From Demequina aestuarii (GTDB lineage: Bacteria; Actinomycetota; Actinomycetes; Actinomycetales; Demequinaceae): a DNA stretch of 64,000 bases. The notes under the pieces are model-generated. The model ran no database searches and had not been told where the DNA came from. It saw nothing but the letters and a program-made list of their open reading frames with translations. A program made the position numbers and the translations under genes. Position 1 is the stretch's first letter. Every line of letters begins with the position of its first letter. Positions 57,078-64,000 of this stretch are shown here, piece by piece. Where the stretch lies: contig NZ_BBRD01000001.1 in assembly GCF_000975095.1 (NCBI RefSeq), positions 1,197,467 to 1,261,466 on the forward strand, written 5' to 3'.

Positions 57078-58307
57078 ATGCGCGTCCTCCTGGGCGTGAC
57101 CGGCGGGATCGCGGCGTACAAGGTCGCGCTCGTGCTGCGTCGCCTCGTGGAGGACGGGCATTCGGTGCGCGTGGCGCCCACCGCCGCCTCCCTCAACTTC
57201 GTGGGGCGTGCCACGTGGGAGGCACTCTCGGGGCATCCCGCACCCACGGAGACGTTCGAGGACGTCCCCTCCGTCGCGCACGTGCGGCTGGGTCAGAGCG
57301 CCGATGCGGTGCTCGTCGCCCCCGCCACTGCGGACTTCTTGTCGCAGATGGCCTCCGGCGCCGCGCGCGACCTGCTGGGCAACGCTCTGCTCGCGACCGA
57401 GGCCCCCATCGTGGTGGCCCCCGCGATGCACACCGAGATGTGGAACGACCCGGCGACACGGGCGAACGTCGCGACTCTGCGCGCGCGCGGGGTGCACGTG
57501 ATCGAGCCCGCCGTGGGGCGGCTCACCGGGCCCGACTCCGGCCCCGGGCGGCTCCCCGAGCCCGACGCTCTCGTGGCGGCGCTCTATGGCGTGGTGCGCG
57601 GCGAGGGCCTGTCGCTGTCCGACGCCTCGTTGCCGTGGGGGGACCTCGCGGGACGCACCGTCGTCGTCACCGCCGGCGGCACCCGCGAACCGATCGACGC
57701 GGTCCGCTACCTCGGCAACCGGTCCTCTGGCCTGCAGGGCTTCGCGATCGCGGAGGCGGCGCGCGAGCGCGGCGCTGAGGTGACCGTGGTGGCGGCGAAC
57801 GTGACGCTCCCGCTGGGCGAGGGGATCTCACGCGTGGACGTGTCGACCGCTGAAGAGCTGTCGCAGGCCGTCGAGTCGCTCGCTCCCGCGGCCGATGCCG
57901 TGGTGATGGCGGCAGCGGTCGCGGACTTCCGGCCCGCAGCGGTCGCTGAGAGCAAGCTCAAGAAGGACGGCTCCGGCGGGATGACGCTGGAGCTGGTGGA
58001 GACCCCTGACATCTTGGCGGGGCTGGTCGCTTCGCGGCCCGCTGGTCAGGTGGTGGTCGGCTTCGCTGCCGAGACCGGAGACGACGCGGGGTCAGTCCTC
58101 CAGCATGGCGCGGCCAAGGCTCGGCGTAAGGGAGCGGACCTGCTGGTGGTGAACGAGGTGGGCGGCGGCCGCGGCTTCGGGACCGTGGACAACACGGTGA
58201 CGATTCTGGACTCCGCTGGCGCGCGCGTGGGAGAGGCGAGCGGTTCGAAGCTCGCCGTCGCGGGTGCAGTGTTGGATCGCATCGTCGAGCGGCTTCGTAC
58301 GGAGTAG
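57078..58307 (+). CDS. coaBC: Bifunctional phosphopantothenoylcysteine decarboxylase/synthase CoaBC
   Basis: A 409-residue fusion of two coenzyme A pathway enzymes. The CoaC flavoprotein half (RVLLGVTGGIAAYKVALVLR, active-site PAMHTEMW) has His where many bacteria have Asn in the PxMNxxMW motif, a common actinobacterial form. The CoaB half starts VVVTAGGTREPIDAVRYLGN and contains AAAVADFRP and the KLKK loop (ESKLKKDG). ATG 57078. In most actinobacteria metK follows directly; here an HNH gene intervenes. Confidence 0.96.
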   Translation: MRVLLGVTGGIAAYKVALVLRRLVEDGHSVRVAPTAASLNFVGRATWEALSGHPAPTETFEDVPSVAHVRLGQSADAVLVAPATADFLSQMASGAARDLLGNALLATEAPIVVAPAMHTEMWNDPATRANVATLRARGVHVIEPAVGRLTGPDSGPGRLPEPDALVAALYGVVRGEGLSLSDASLPWGDLAGRTVVVTAGGTREPIDAVRYLGNRSSGLQGFAIAEAARERGAEVTVVAANVTLPLGEGISRVDVSTAEELSQAVESLAPAADAVVMAAAVADFRPAAVAESKLKKDGSGGMTLELVETPDILAGLVASRPAGQVVVGFAAETGDDAGSVLQHGAAKARRKGADLLVVNEVGGGRGFGTVDNTVTILDSAGARVGEASGSKLAVAGAVLDRIVERLRTE

Positions 58308-58374
58308 CCTCTCGCGACGCCCCTGATCGAGTGGTCATCGCGGCGATGTCAGACCCCGGTGTTTGACTGATGTC

Positions 58375-59883
58375 ATGGCCAGTGAGGCGGCTGTCATCCA
58401 GCCAGCGGAGATCGAGCGGGTGAGCACCCTGGTGGGTGAGCTCGCGTCTCGTGATGTCTCCGGACTGTCGAGGGATGAGCTGCTCGGGCTGAACGCGTCG
58501 ATCGCGAGGCTTGAGCGGCACGTGGGAGCGTTGAGTTCCCGATGCGCGGGCGAGATCGCGCGCCGGTCCACGCCGGATCTTCCGGGCGGCGGGTTGGCTC
58601 GTCGTGAGGGGCATGGCAATGCCAAGACCATGCTGTCCAAGGTGCGTGGCGGCACGATGGCGGGTGCCCAGAAGGCCATGCAGGCGGGGGAGGCGTTCTC
58701 CCCGGTGACGCCGCCCTCCGCTGCTCCCGTCCACTCTCCGCCCCGGCCCAAGTACCCGGCGGTGGCTCGCGCCTCGGTGGCGGGGGAGTTGTCGGTCGAT
58801 GCTGCGAGCCTCATCGTCGGCGGGCTGAACCGGTTGACGGATCGCCTCGAGGATGAGGCGCTGGTGGCGCTGGAGGAGCGCCTGGTGTCAAAGGCGGTCT
58901 CGATGGCGGCTCACGAAGTTCAGACGATGATGGCCCGTGCCGTCGCTCGCGCGGATCGTGCCGGTCACGAGCGACGCGAACGCGAGAACCATGAGGCCCG
59001 GTACCTGTGGTGGAGGCAGGACCACGAAGGCACGGTCGTGATCCATGGCCAGATGGATGCGGTGACGGCGGCGCCGATCATCGCGGTGCTGGAGCAGATG
59101 ACCACCAGGGACGTGCGGCGGCAAGGTCGTGGCACCGGTCGCAATGGGGAGAGCGAAAGCGACGACACCCGGACCGTGGGGCAGATGCGAGTCGATGCGC
59201 TGCATGCGCTCGCGCGACACTCGTTGGGGTGCACGCGGACCGACCGTTCCGGGGTGCGGACCACGATGGTGGTGCGGATGAGTCTGTCGGACCTGATGAG
59301 CGGCGACGGACTGGGCAGCGTCGACGGGATCGACCAGCCGGTCTCGGTCGGTCAGTTGCGTCGCCTGTCGGGGGACGCAGAGATCATCCCGCAGGTCCTC
59401 GGAGGCGACAGTGAGATCCTCGATCAGGGTGTGCGGGAGAGGCTGTTCACCGATGCGCAACGGATCGCGCTGGTGCAGCGTGACGGAGGGTGCGCCAAGT
59501 GTCATGCCCCGCCGGAGCGCTGCGAGGCGCACCACATCAGGTGGTGGCAGCACGGCGGGACTACGAACCTGTCCAACGGAGTGATGCTCTGCACCAGGTG
59601 CCATCACGACATTCATCGCCAGGGTTGGGAGATCGTGGCGACGTCGACCTCGGTGTCGTTCATCCCACCCGCGTTTCAGGACGTGGGGAGGACTCCGTCC
59701 TCGGGAGGATCGGCCGCCCTCGATGTCGAGGTGCCGTTGCCGCCGGAACTCGACCTGCCCGCGATCACGGCTGAAGACGAGGCGATGGTCCACGAGTGGG
59801 AACGAGAGCATCGGGAGTGGGTCGCGGATCATGAGCGCGGGGCCGGTGGCACATCACGCGCGCCGTTAGGCTTGCTCGCGTGA
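58375..59883 (+). CDS. DUF222 / HNH endonuclease domain protein (13E12-type family)
   Basis: A 502-residue protein with an N-terminal DUF222 helical region and a C-terminal HNH nuclease motif: [20 protein letters not shown], then [18 protein letters not shown] with two CxxC zinc pairs. This family is multi-copy in many actinobacteria and is regarded as mobile or selfish, related to the mycobacterial 13E12 repeat proteins. It is inserted between coaBC and metK and its stop overlaps the metK GTG (GTGA). ATG 58375 is used; an in-frame TTG 12 bp upstream is possible. Upstream is an inverted repeat CATCGC-G-GCGATG (58336-58348). Its activity is unproven. Confidence 0.88.
   Translation: MASEAAVIQPAEIERVSTLVGELASRDVSGLSRDELLGLNASIARLERHVGALSSRCAGEIARRSTPDLPGGGLARREGHGNAKTMLSKVRGGTMAGAQKAMQAGEAFSPVTPPSAAPVHSPPRPKYPAVARASVAGELSVDAASLIVGGLNRLTDRLEDEALVALEERLVSKAVSMAAHEVQTMMARAVARADRAGHERRERENHEARYLWWRQDHEGTVVIHGQMDAVTAAPIIAVLEQMTTRDVRRQGRGTGRNGESESDDTRTVGQMRVDALHALARHSLGCTRTDRSGVRTTMVVRMSLSDLMSGDGLGSVDGIDQPVSVGQLRRLSGDAEIIPQVLGGDSEILDQGVRERLFTDAQRIALVQRDGGCAKCHAPPERCEAHHIRWWQHGGTTNLSNGVMLCTRCHHDIHRQGWEIVATSTSVSFIPPAFQDVGRTPSSGGSAALDVEVPLPPELDLPAITAEDEAMVHEWEREHREWVADHERGAGGTSRAPLGLLA
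59867..59872 (+). promoter_or_regulatory. -10 box (TAGGCT) for leaderless metK
   Basis: TAGGCT lies inside the last codons of the HNH gene, 13 bp before the metK GTG. It would free metK from depending on the inserted gene. No SAM riboswitch is present. Confidence 0.5.
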
Positions 59884-61049
59884 CGAATCTACGACTGTTC
59901 ACCTCCGAGTCCGTGACCGAGGGCCACCCTGACAAGATCTGCGACCAGGTCTCTGACGCGATCCTGGACGAGATGCTCCGGCAGGATCCTCTGTCCCGCG
60001 TCGCGGTCGAGACCATGGTGACCACTGGTCTGGTGCACGTCGCCGGCGAGGTGACCACCGAGGCCTACGTCGACATCCCGGGCACCATCCGCGAGGTCGT
60101 CACGGGAATCGGCTACACGTCGTCCTCCACCGGATTCGACGGGGACTCGTGCGGCGTCTCGGTGTCCATCGGCGAGCAGAGTCCCGATATCTGGCAGGGC
60201 GTCGGCAGCGCGACCGACTCCGACGGCGCCGAGCTCGGCGCCGGTGACCAGGGGTTGATGTTCGGCTACGCATGCAAGGACACCCCGGAGCTGATGCCGC
60301 TGCCTATCGCCATCGCGCACCGACTCACGCAACGCCTCGCGGAGGTGCGCCGGGCGAACATCATCGAGGGTCTGCGTCCCGACGGCAAGGCCCAGGCGAC
60401 CATCGGCTACGACGGCGACATCGCCCGCACGGTGGACACCGTGGTGGTGTCGACCCAGCATGCCGAGGGCATGGGCATGGGTGACCTGCGTGCGGCCGTC
60501 GAGGCCGAGGTGATCGCACCGGTGCTCGCGGCATTCGACCTTGACACCCAGGCTCATCGGTCACTGATCAACCCCACCGGCAAGTTCGAGATCGGCGGTC
60601 CCAAGGGCGACGCAGGGCTCACCGGCCGCAAGGTGATCGTGGACACGTACGGTGGAATGGCCCGTCACGGCGGGGGAGCGTTCTCAGGCAAGGACCCCTC
60701 GAAGGTGGACCGCTCCGGCGCTTACGCCATGCGCTGGGTCGCGAAGAATGTGGTGGCCGCCGGTCTGGCGGAGCGCTGCGAGGTGCAGGTGGCGTACGCG
60801 ATCGGCACCGCCCGCCCTGTGGGCCTGTACGTCGAGACCTTCGGCACGGAGACCGTCGCGCCGGGACGTATCGAAGACGCGATCCGCGAGGTGTTCGATC
60901 TCCGACCCACGGCGATCATCGACGCCCTCGACCTGCGCCGCCCGATCTATCGGCAGACGGCGGCCTACGGCCACTTCGGCCGCGAGCTCGCCGACTTCAC
61001 GTGGGAGCGCACGGACAGGGCTGAGGCTCTCGCCGCCGCGTGCGCGTGA
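59880..61049 (+). CDS. metK: S-adenosylmethionine synthase
   Basis: A 389-residue enzyme making SAM from methionine and ATP. Signatures: [38 protein letters not shown], the P-loop-like [20 protein letters not shown] and [16 protein letters not shown] 59880 overlaps the HNH gene stop. The stop overlaps priA (GTGA). Confidence 0.97.
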   Translation: MTNLRLFTSESVTEGHPDKICDQVSDAILDEMLRQDPLSRVAVETMVTTGLVHVAGEVTTEAYVDIPGTIREVVTGIGYTSSSTGFDGDSCGVSVSIGEQSPDIWQGVGSATDSDGAELGAGDQGLMFGYACKDTPELMPLPIAIAHRLTQRLAEVRRANIIEGLRPDGKAQATIGYDGDIARTVDTVVVSTQHAEGMGMGDLRAAVEAEVIAPVLAAFDLDTQAHRSLINPTGKFEIGGPKGDAGLTGRKVIVDTYGGMARHGGGAFSGKDPSKVDRSGAYAMRWVAKNVVAAGLAERCEVQVAYAIGTARPVGLYVETFGTETVAPGRIEDAIREVFDLRPTAIIDALDLRRPIYRQTAAYGHFGRELADFTWERTDRAEALAAACA

Positions 61050-63016
61050 GCCCCCCGCGTACGCCGGGTGCGCCTGCCAGTGGGCGCAAGCCGCCGGTCG
61101 CCTCGGTCCGGCTGGATAGCCCGCTTCCGCACCTCGACCGGCCCTTCGACTACGCCGTTCCGCCCACGCTGGTGGACGTGGTGGAGGTGGGCTCGCGCGT
61201 ACGGATCCCGTTCGCGGGCAGACTGGTGAGCGGCGTCGTGACCCGGCTGCCGCGCACCTCCTCCTTCGGCGGCGACCTCAGCACCATCCGCAGCTCCAGC
61301 GCCATCCCGAGCTACACGCCGGCAGCCATCACCCTCGCGGAGCGCATCGCGCGCCGTTACGGCGGCTCGGTGTGGGATGTGCTGCGCCTCATGGCCCCTC
61401 CTCGGGCGGCCGCGGTGGAGAAGCGGGACTGGGAGTCCGCTCCCGTGGCGCTCGACGCGGACTACGCCGACGCCGCGTCGCGCGCGCAGGCGGAGCCGCT
61501 CGCACGTGTGGGCGAGCGCGTCGTGTGGGAGGCGCTGCCCGACGTCGAGCCACGCACGTCGATCGCCGCAGCACGCCTCGTCGCCACGGCTCTCGCGACG
61601 GCCGTCACCGGCGCCTCGAGCATCGTGGTGGCGCCAGACGCCCGTGCGGTCGCAGTGCTGATGGCCGAGTGCCGGCGCCTCGGCCTCTCCAGGTGGACGG
61701 CGCGCTCCGGCGGGTCCGTCGCGGTCCTCGATCACGACGATGGCGCGGCGGTGCGCTTCGGGAGCTACGTGGCTGCCATGCGTGGACACGCGCGGATCGT
61801 CATCGGTACCCGACCGGTGGCAATGCAGCCGGTCCCTCACCTGGGCGTCATCGCGGTGTGGGACGAGGCCAACGGCGCGCTGGAAGACCTCCACGCGCCC
61901 TACCCGCACGCGCGCACCGTCGCATCGATGCGCGCCGAGGAGGGCGCGGGCCTGGTGCTCGGCGGCTACGCCCCCAGTGCGGACGCCATCGCCCTGGTGG
62001 AGCACGGCTGGGCCCGCCTCGAGGCACCGTCACGTGACGAGGTGCGAGCGGCCGTGCCGGCCGTGGACGTGATGACTGCCGAGCGCCGTGACGCGGAGGG
62101 CGGCGCCGGATGGCACTGGATGCCGGGCAGCGTCTGGCGGGCCGTGCGTGCAGCGCTGCCCGAGGGGCCCGTCGCGATCGTCGTGCCGCGGGCCGGATAC
62201 GTGAACGCCACCGCCTGCGCACGCTGCGAGCAGTGGGCGGAGTGCCGCGAGTGCTCGTCGCTCCTCGGTCTTGCGAGCCCCGGGGCTGACCCGGTGTGTC
62301 TCGACCAGGGACACCTCCAGACGGATTGGCACTGTCCCGAGTGCCAGGGCGCCCAGCTCAAGCACGTGCGCCAAGGGGCGGACCGCATCGCGGAGCAGCT
62401 GCAGCGCATGCTCGGCGACGTTCCGCTCACGGTCTCGACCGCATCGGCCGGCGTTGTCGACGACCACACCGTGACCGAGGGGGTGGTGCTGGCGACGCCC
62501 GCGGCGCTGCCCGCGGTCGCCGGTGGCTACCGTCACCTCGTGGTGACCGACGCGGGGGTGCCCGCCGGCACCGGGCTCGGCGGCGAGCTCAAGGCGATCC
62601 GGTGGTGGCTGGGAGCCGCAGCCCTGGTCCGCAGTCGCCATGAGGGCGGCTCCGTGACGATCGTGGGGGAGGTGCCTCCCGCTGTCCGGCGTGCACTGTC
62701 GACGTGGTCGCCGGCGGACGCAGCCCGCGACGAGTACCAGGAGCGGAGCGCGCTGGGGCTGCCTCCGCATCGGCGCTACCTCACCGTGCACGGCGACCGC
62801 GCACTCGTGAGAGACGCGCTCGCTCATGCGGGCGTCGTCGACGAGCCGTCCGGGCCGACCACCTGGATCGACCTCCAGGACGGTGTGGGCATCCTGGTGC
62901 CACGGTCCCAAGCCCAGGCCATCGTCGACGGTCTGCGGGACGCGCAGCGTGAAGCTTCGAAGGTCAAGCGCGAACTCCGCGTGAGGGTCGACGGACCGCT
63001 CGAGCTGCCGCGTTGA
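61046..63016 (+). CDS. priA: PriA-like primosomal protein N', helicase motifs degenerate
   Basis: A ~656-residue actinobacterial PriA. The N-terminal 3' DNA-end-binding domain is clear ([20 protein letters not shown]), and paired cysteines of the zinc-binding region remain ([15 protein letters not shown], then WHCPECQG). The Walker A GxGKT loop expected around residue 220 is missing and the DEAH box is replaced by [14 protein letters not shown], so ATP-driven unwinding is unlikely. Loss of helicase motifs is typical of actinobacterial PriA. GTG 61046 overlaps the metK stop; GTG 61040 is also possible. It may still help reload the replisome through protein and DNA contacts. Confidence 0.9.
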   Translation: MSPPRTPGAPASGRKPPVASVRLDSPLPHLDRPFDYAVPPTLVDVVEVGSRVRIPFAGRLVSGVVTRLPRTSSFGGDLSTIRSSSAIPSYTPAAITLAERIARRYGGSVWDVLRLMAPPRAAAVEKRDWESAPVALDADYADAASRAQAEPLARVGERVVWEALPDVEPRTSIAAARLVATALATAVTGASSIVVAPDARAVAVLMAECRRLGLSRWTARSGGSVAVLDHDDGAAVRFGSYVAAMRGHARIVIGTRPVAMQPVPHLGVIAVWDEANGALEDLHAPYPHARTVASMRAEEGAGLVLGGYAPSADAIALVEHGWARLEAPSRDEVRAAVPAVDVMTAERRDAEGGAGWHWMPGSVWRAVRAALPEGPVAIVVPRAGYVNATACARCEQWAECRECSSLLGLASPGADPVCLDQGHLQTDWHCPECQGAQLKHVRQGADRIAEQLQRMLGDVPLTVSTASAGVVDDHTVTEGVVLATPAALPAVAGGYRHLVVTDAGVPAGTGLGGELKAIRWWLGAAALVRSRHEGGSVTIVGEVPPAVRRALSTWSPADAARDEYQERSALGLPPHRRYLTVHGDRALVRDALAHAGVVDEPSGPTTWIDLQDGVGILVPRSQAQAIVDGLRDAQREASKVKRELRVRVDGPLELPR

Positions 63017-63033
63017 CGGCGTTCTCGCCGCCC

Positions 63034-63039
63034 TACGAT
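63034..63039 (+). promoter_or_regulatory. -10 box (TACGAT) for leaderless fmt
   Basis: TACGAT begins 12 bp before the fmt ATG and there is no ribosome binding site. A TTGACG (63013-63018) overlapping the priA stop may be the -35, with a short 15-bp spacer. Confidence 0.55.
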
Positions 63040-63045
63040 GGACGC

Positions 63046-63978
63046 ATGCGTCTGATCTTCGCCGGTACCCCCCACATCGCCGTGCCGAGCCTCGAGGCTC
63101 TCGCGGACCGACACGAGATCGTCGCCGTGATCACCCAGCCCGACGCTCGGGGCAAGCGCGGTCGCGACCTGCACCCGTCGCCGGTCAAGGCATACGCGCA
63201 GGAGCGGGGATGGCCGGTGCTGACTCCTCCTCGAGCCTCCGATCCCGACTTCATGGCGCAGATCGCCGCGTTGGACGCCGATATCGCGGCAGTCGTCGCG
63301 TACGGGCAGATTCTGCGCAAGGACCTGCTCGGCGCCACTCGGCTGGGGTGGGTCAACCTGCACTTCTCCCTGCTTCCGGCTTGGCGGGGAGCGGCGCCGG
63401 TGCAGCGATCGCTCATGGCAGGCGACGAGATCACCGGAGTCAGCGCCTTCGTGCTCGACGAGGGCATGGACACAGGCCCGGTGATCGGCTCGATGTCGGA
63501 GCGCGTGCGCCGCGATGACACGGCCGGAATACTGCTCGCGCGTCTCGCTGAGGCGGGTGCCCCGCTGCTGGTCCAAGCCATCGATGCCTTCGGCACCGGC
63601 CAGGCGACGCCGATTCCCCAGGTCGAGGACGGCGTGAGTCACGCACCCAAGCTCACGCGCGACGACGCCTCCGTGCGGTGGGACCGACCAGCGCACGTGG
63701 TGGACCGCCAGATCCGCGGCTGCACTCCGGCGCCGGGAGCGTGGACCACGCTGCCGGACGGCACCGCGATGAAGCTCGGCCCTGTCCGCGAGCGCGCCGA
63801 CCTCCCACCGACCGTCCCCGGTCAGGTGGCGGAGCACGATGGCGCCGTGATCGTCGGTACAGGCGGTGACCCCGTCCAGCTCGGGTGGGTGCAGCCGGCG
63901 GGCAAGGGTCAGGTCGAGGCCGACGCGTGGTGGCGCGGAGCGCGCCTCGGCGACGCCGCTGTCCTGGGCGACGCATGA
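63046..63978 (+). CDS. fmt: Methionyl-tRNA formyltransferase
   Basis: A 310-residue enzyme formylating initiator Met-tRNA. It starts MRLIFAGTPHIAVPSLEAL; the formyl-donor site is VNLHFSLLPAWRGAAPVQRS, followed by FVLDEGMDTGPVI; the C-terminal domain has VDRQIRGCTPAPGAWT. ATG 63046 matches the family N-terminus. The last ~40 residues are Gly/Ala/Asp-rich. The stop overlaps the next ATG. Confidence 0.96.
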   Translation: MRLIFAGTPHIAVPSLEALADRHEIVAVITQPDARGKRGRDLHPSPVKAYAQERGWPVLTPPRASDPDFMAQIAALDADIAAVVAYGQILRKDLLGATRLGWVNLHFSLLPAWRGAAPVQRSLMAGDEITGVSAFVLDEGMDTGPVIGSMSERVRRDDTAGILLARLAEAGAPLLVQAIDAFGTGQATPIPQVEDGVSHAPKLTRDDASVRWDRPAHVVDRQIRGCTPAPGAWTTLPDGTAMKLGPVRERADLPPTVPGQVAEHDGAVIVGTGGDPVQLGWVQPAGKGQVEADAWWRGARLGDAAVLGDA

Positions 63979-64000
63979 GCGCCGCGCGCGATGTCGCCTA
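63975..64000 (+). CDS. Start of a downstream gene, probably rsmB (16S rRNA m5C methyltransferase)
   Basis: Only eight codons (MSAARDVA) are present before the window ends. The ATG overlaps the fmt stop (ATGA). The order priA-fmt-rsmB is conserved and RsmB proteins often begin with an ARxVA-type segment, so rsmB is likely, but this is mainly synteny. Confidence 0.45.

Noticed and set aside
59830-59880. SAM riboswitch before metK
   Set aside because: The upstream DNA is coding for the HNH protein up to the metK start, and no riboswitch core is seen.

Overview
The window is a stretch of high-GC chromosomal core from an actinobacterium. The gene order (HIT/pgsA/patA/pimA, pdxS-pdxT, yebC-ruvCAB, secDF-relA, hisS-aspS, rarA-rpsD-alaS-ruvX-mltG-aroE, aroCKBQ-efp-nusB, pyrR-pyrBC-carAB-pyrF, mihF-gmk-rpoZ-coaBC-metK-priA-fmt) is the conserved actinobacterial order known from mycobacteria and Micrococcales. 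The phosphatidylinositol mannoside genes, mIHF, a helicase-deficient PriA and TAGACT-type -10 boxes fit this. I infer a member of the Micrococcales; genus is not determined from sequence alone. No rRNA, tRNA, CRISPR, IS element or prophage was seen.

Layout. 1-5090: PIM lipid synthesis, then pyridoxal phosphate synthase (pdxS, a Nudix gene, pdxT). 5091-6170: an inserted, apparently autoregulated SatD-like/membrane protein pair. 6242-9372: yebC, ruvC, and ruvAB behind an SOS box. 9379-14753: secD, secF, relA. 14725-17513 (minus strand): an AbiEi-like ORF, then a membrane-anchored cyclophilin coupled to a DUF349 protein. 17567-20794: hisS and aspS. 21121-23211: a bacteriophytochrome-diguanylate cyclase. 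23228-30721: rarA, rpsD, alaS, ruvX, mltG, aroE. 30806-42577: a complete type IV pilus locus (pilB, pilT, pilC, pilA, three minor prepilins, pilD, pilM, pilN, pilO) sitting between aroE and aroC. 42638-47533: aroC, aroK, aroB, aroQ, efp, nusB and a YrhK-like membrane protein. 47558-55820: the PyrR-controlled pyrimidine operon. 55848-64000: mihF, gmk, rpoZ, coaBC, a DUF222-HNH gene, metK, priA, fmt and the first codons of a probable rsmB.

Genes within operons are tightly packed, with stop/start overlaps (ATGA, GTGA, TGATG) at most junctions. Several genes have a -10 box about 12 nt ahead of the start codon and no leader, so leaderless transcription is likely common.

Most unusual signals: (i) a non-palindromic 10-mer, GGCCGATGCG/CGCATCGGCC, present in 23 exact copies on both strands, including in promoters and intergenic gaps; (ii) the pilus locus with a large beta-repeat minor prepilin lacking Glu5, a PilT with a Pro/Gln-rich extension, and two near-identical putative promoters; (iii) the light-sensor diguanylate cyclase; (iv) the SatD-like gene with nested operator palindromes over its promoter.
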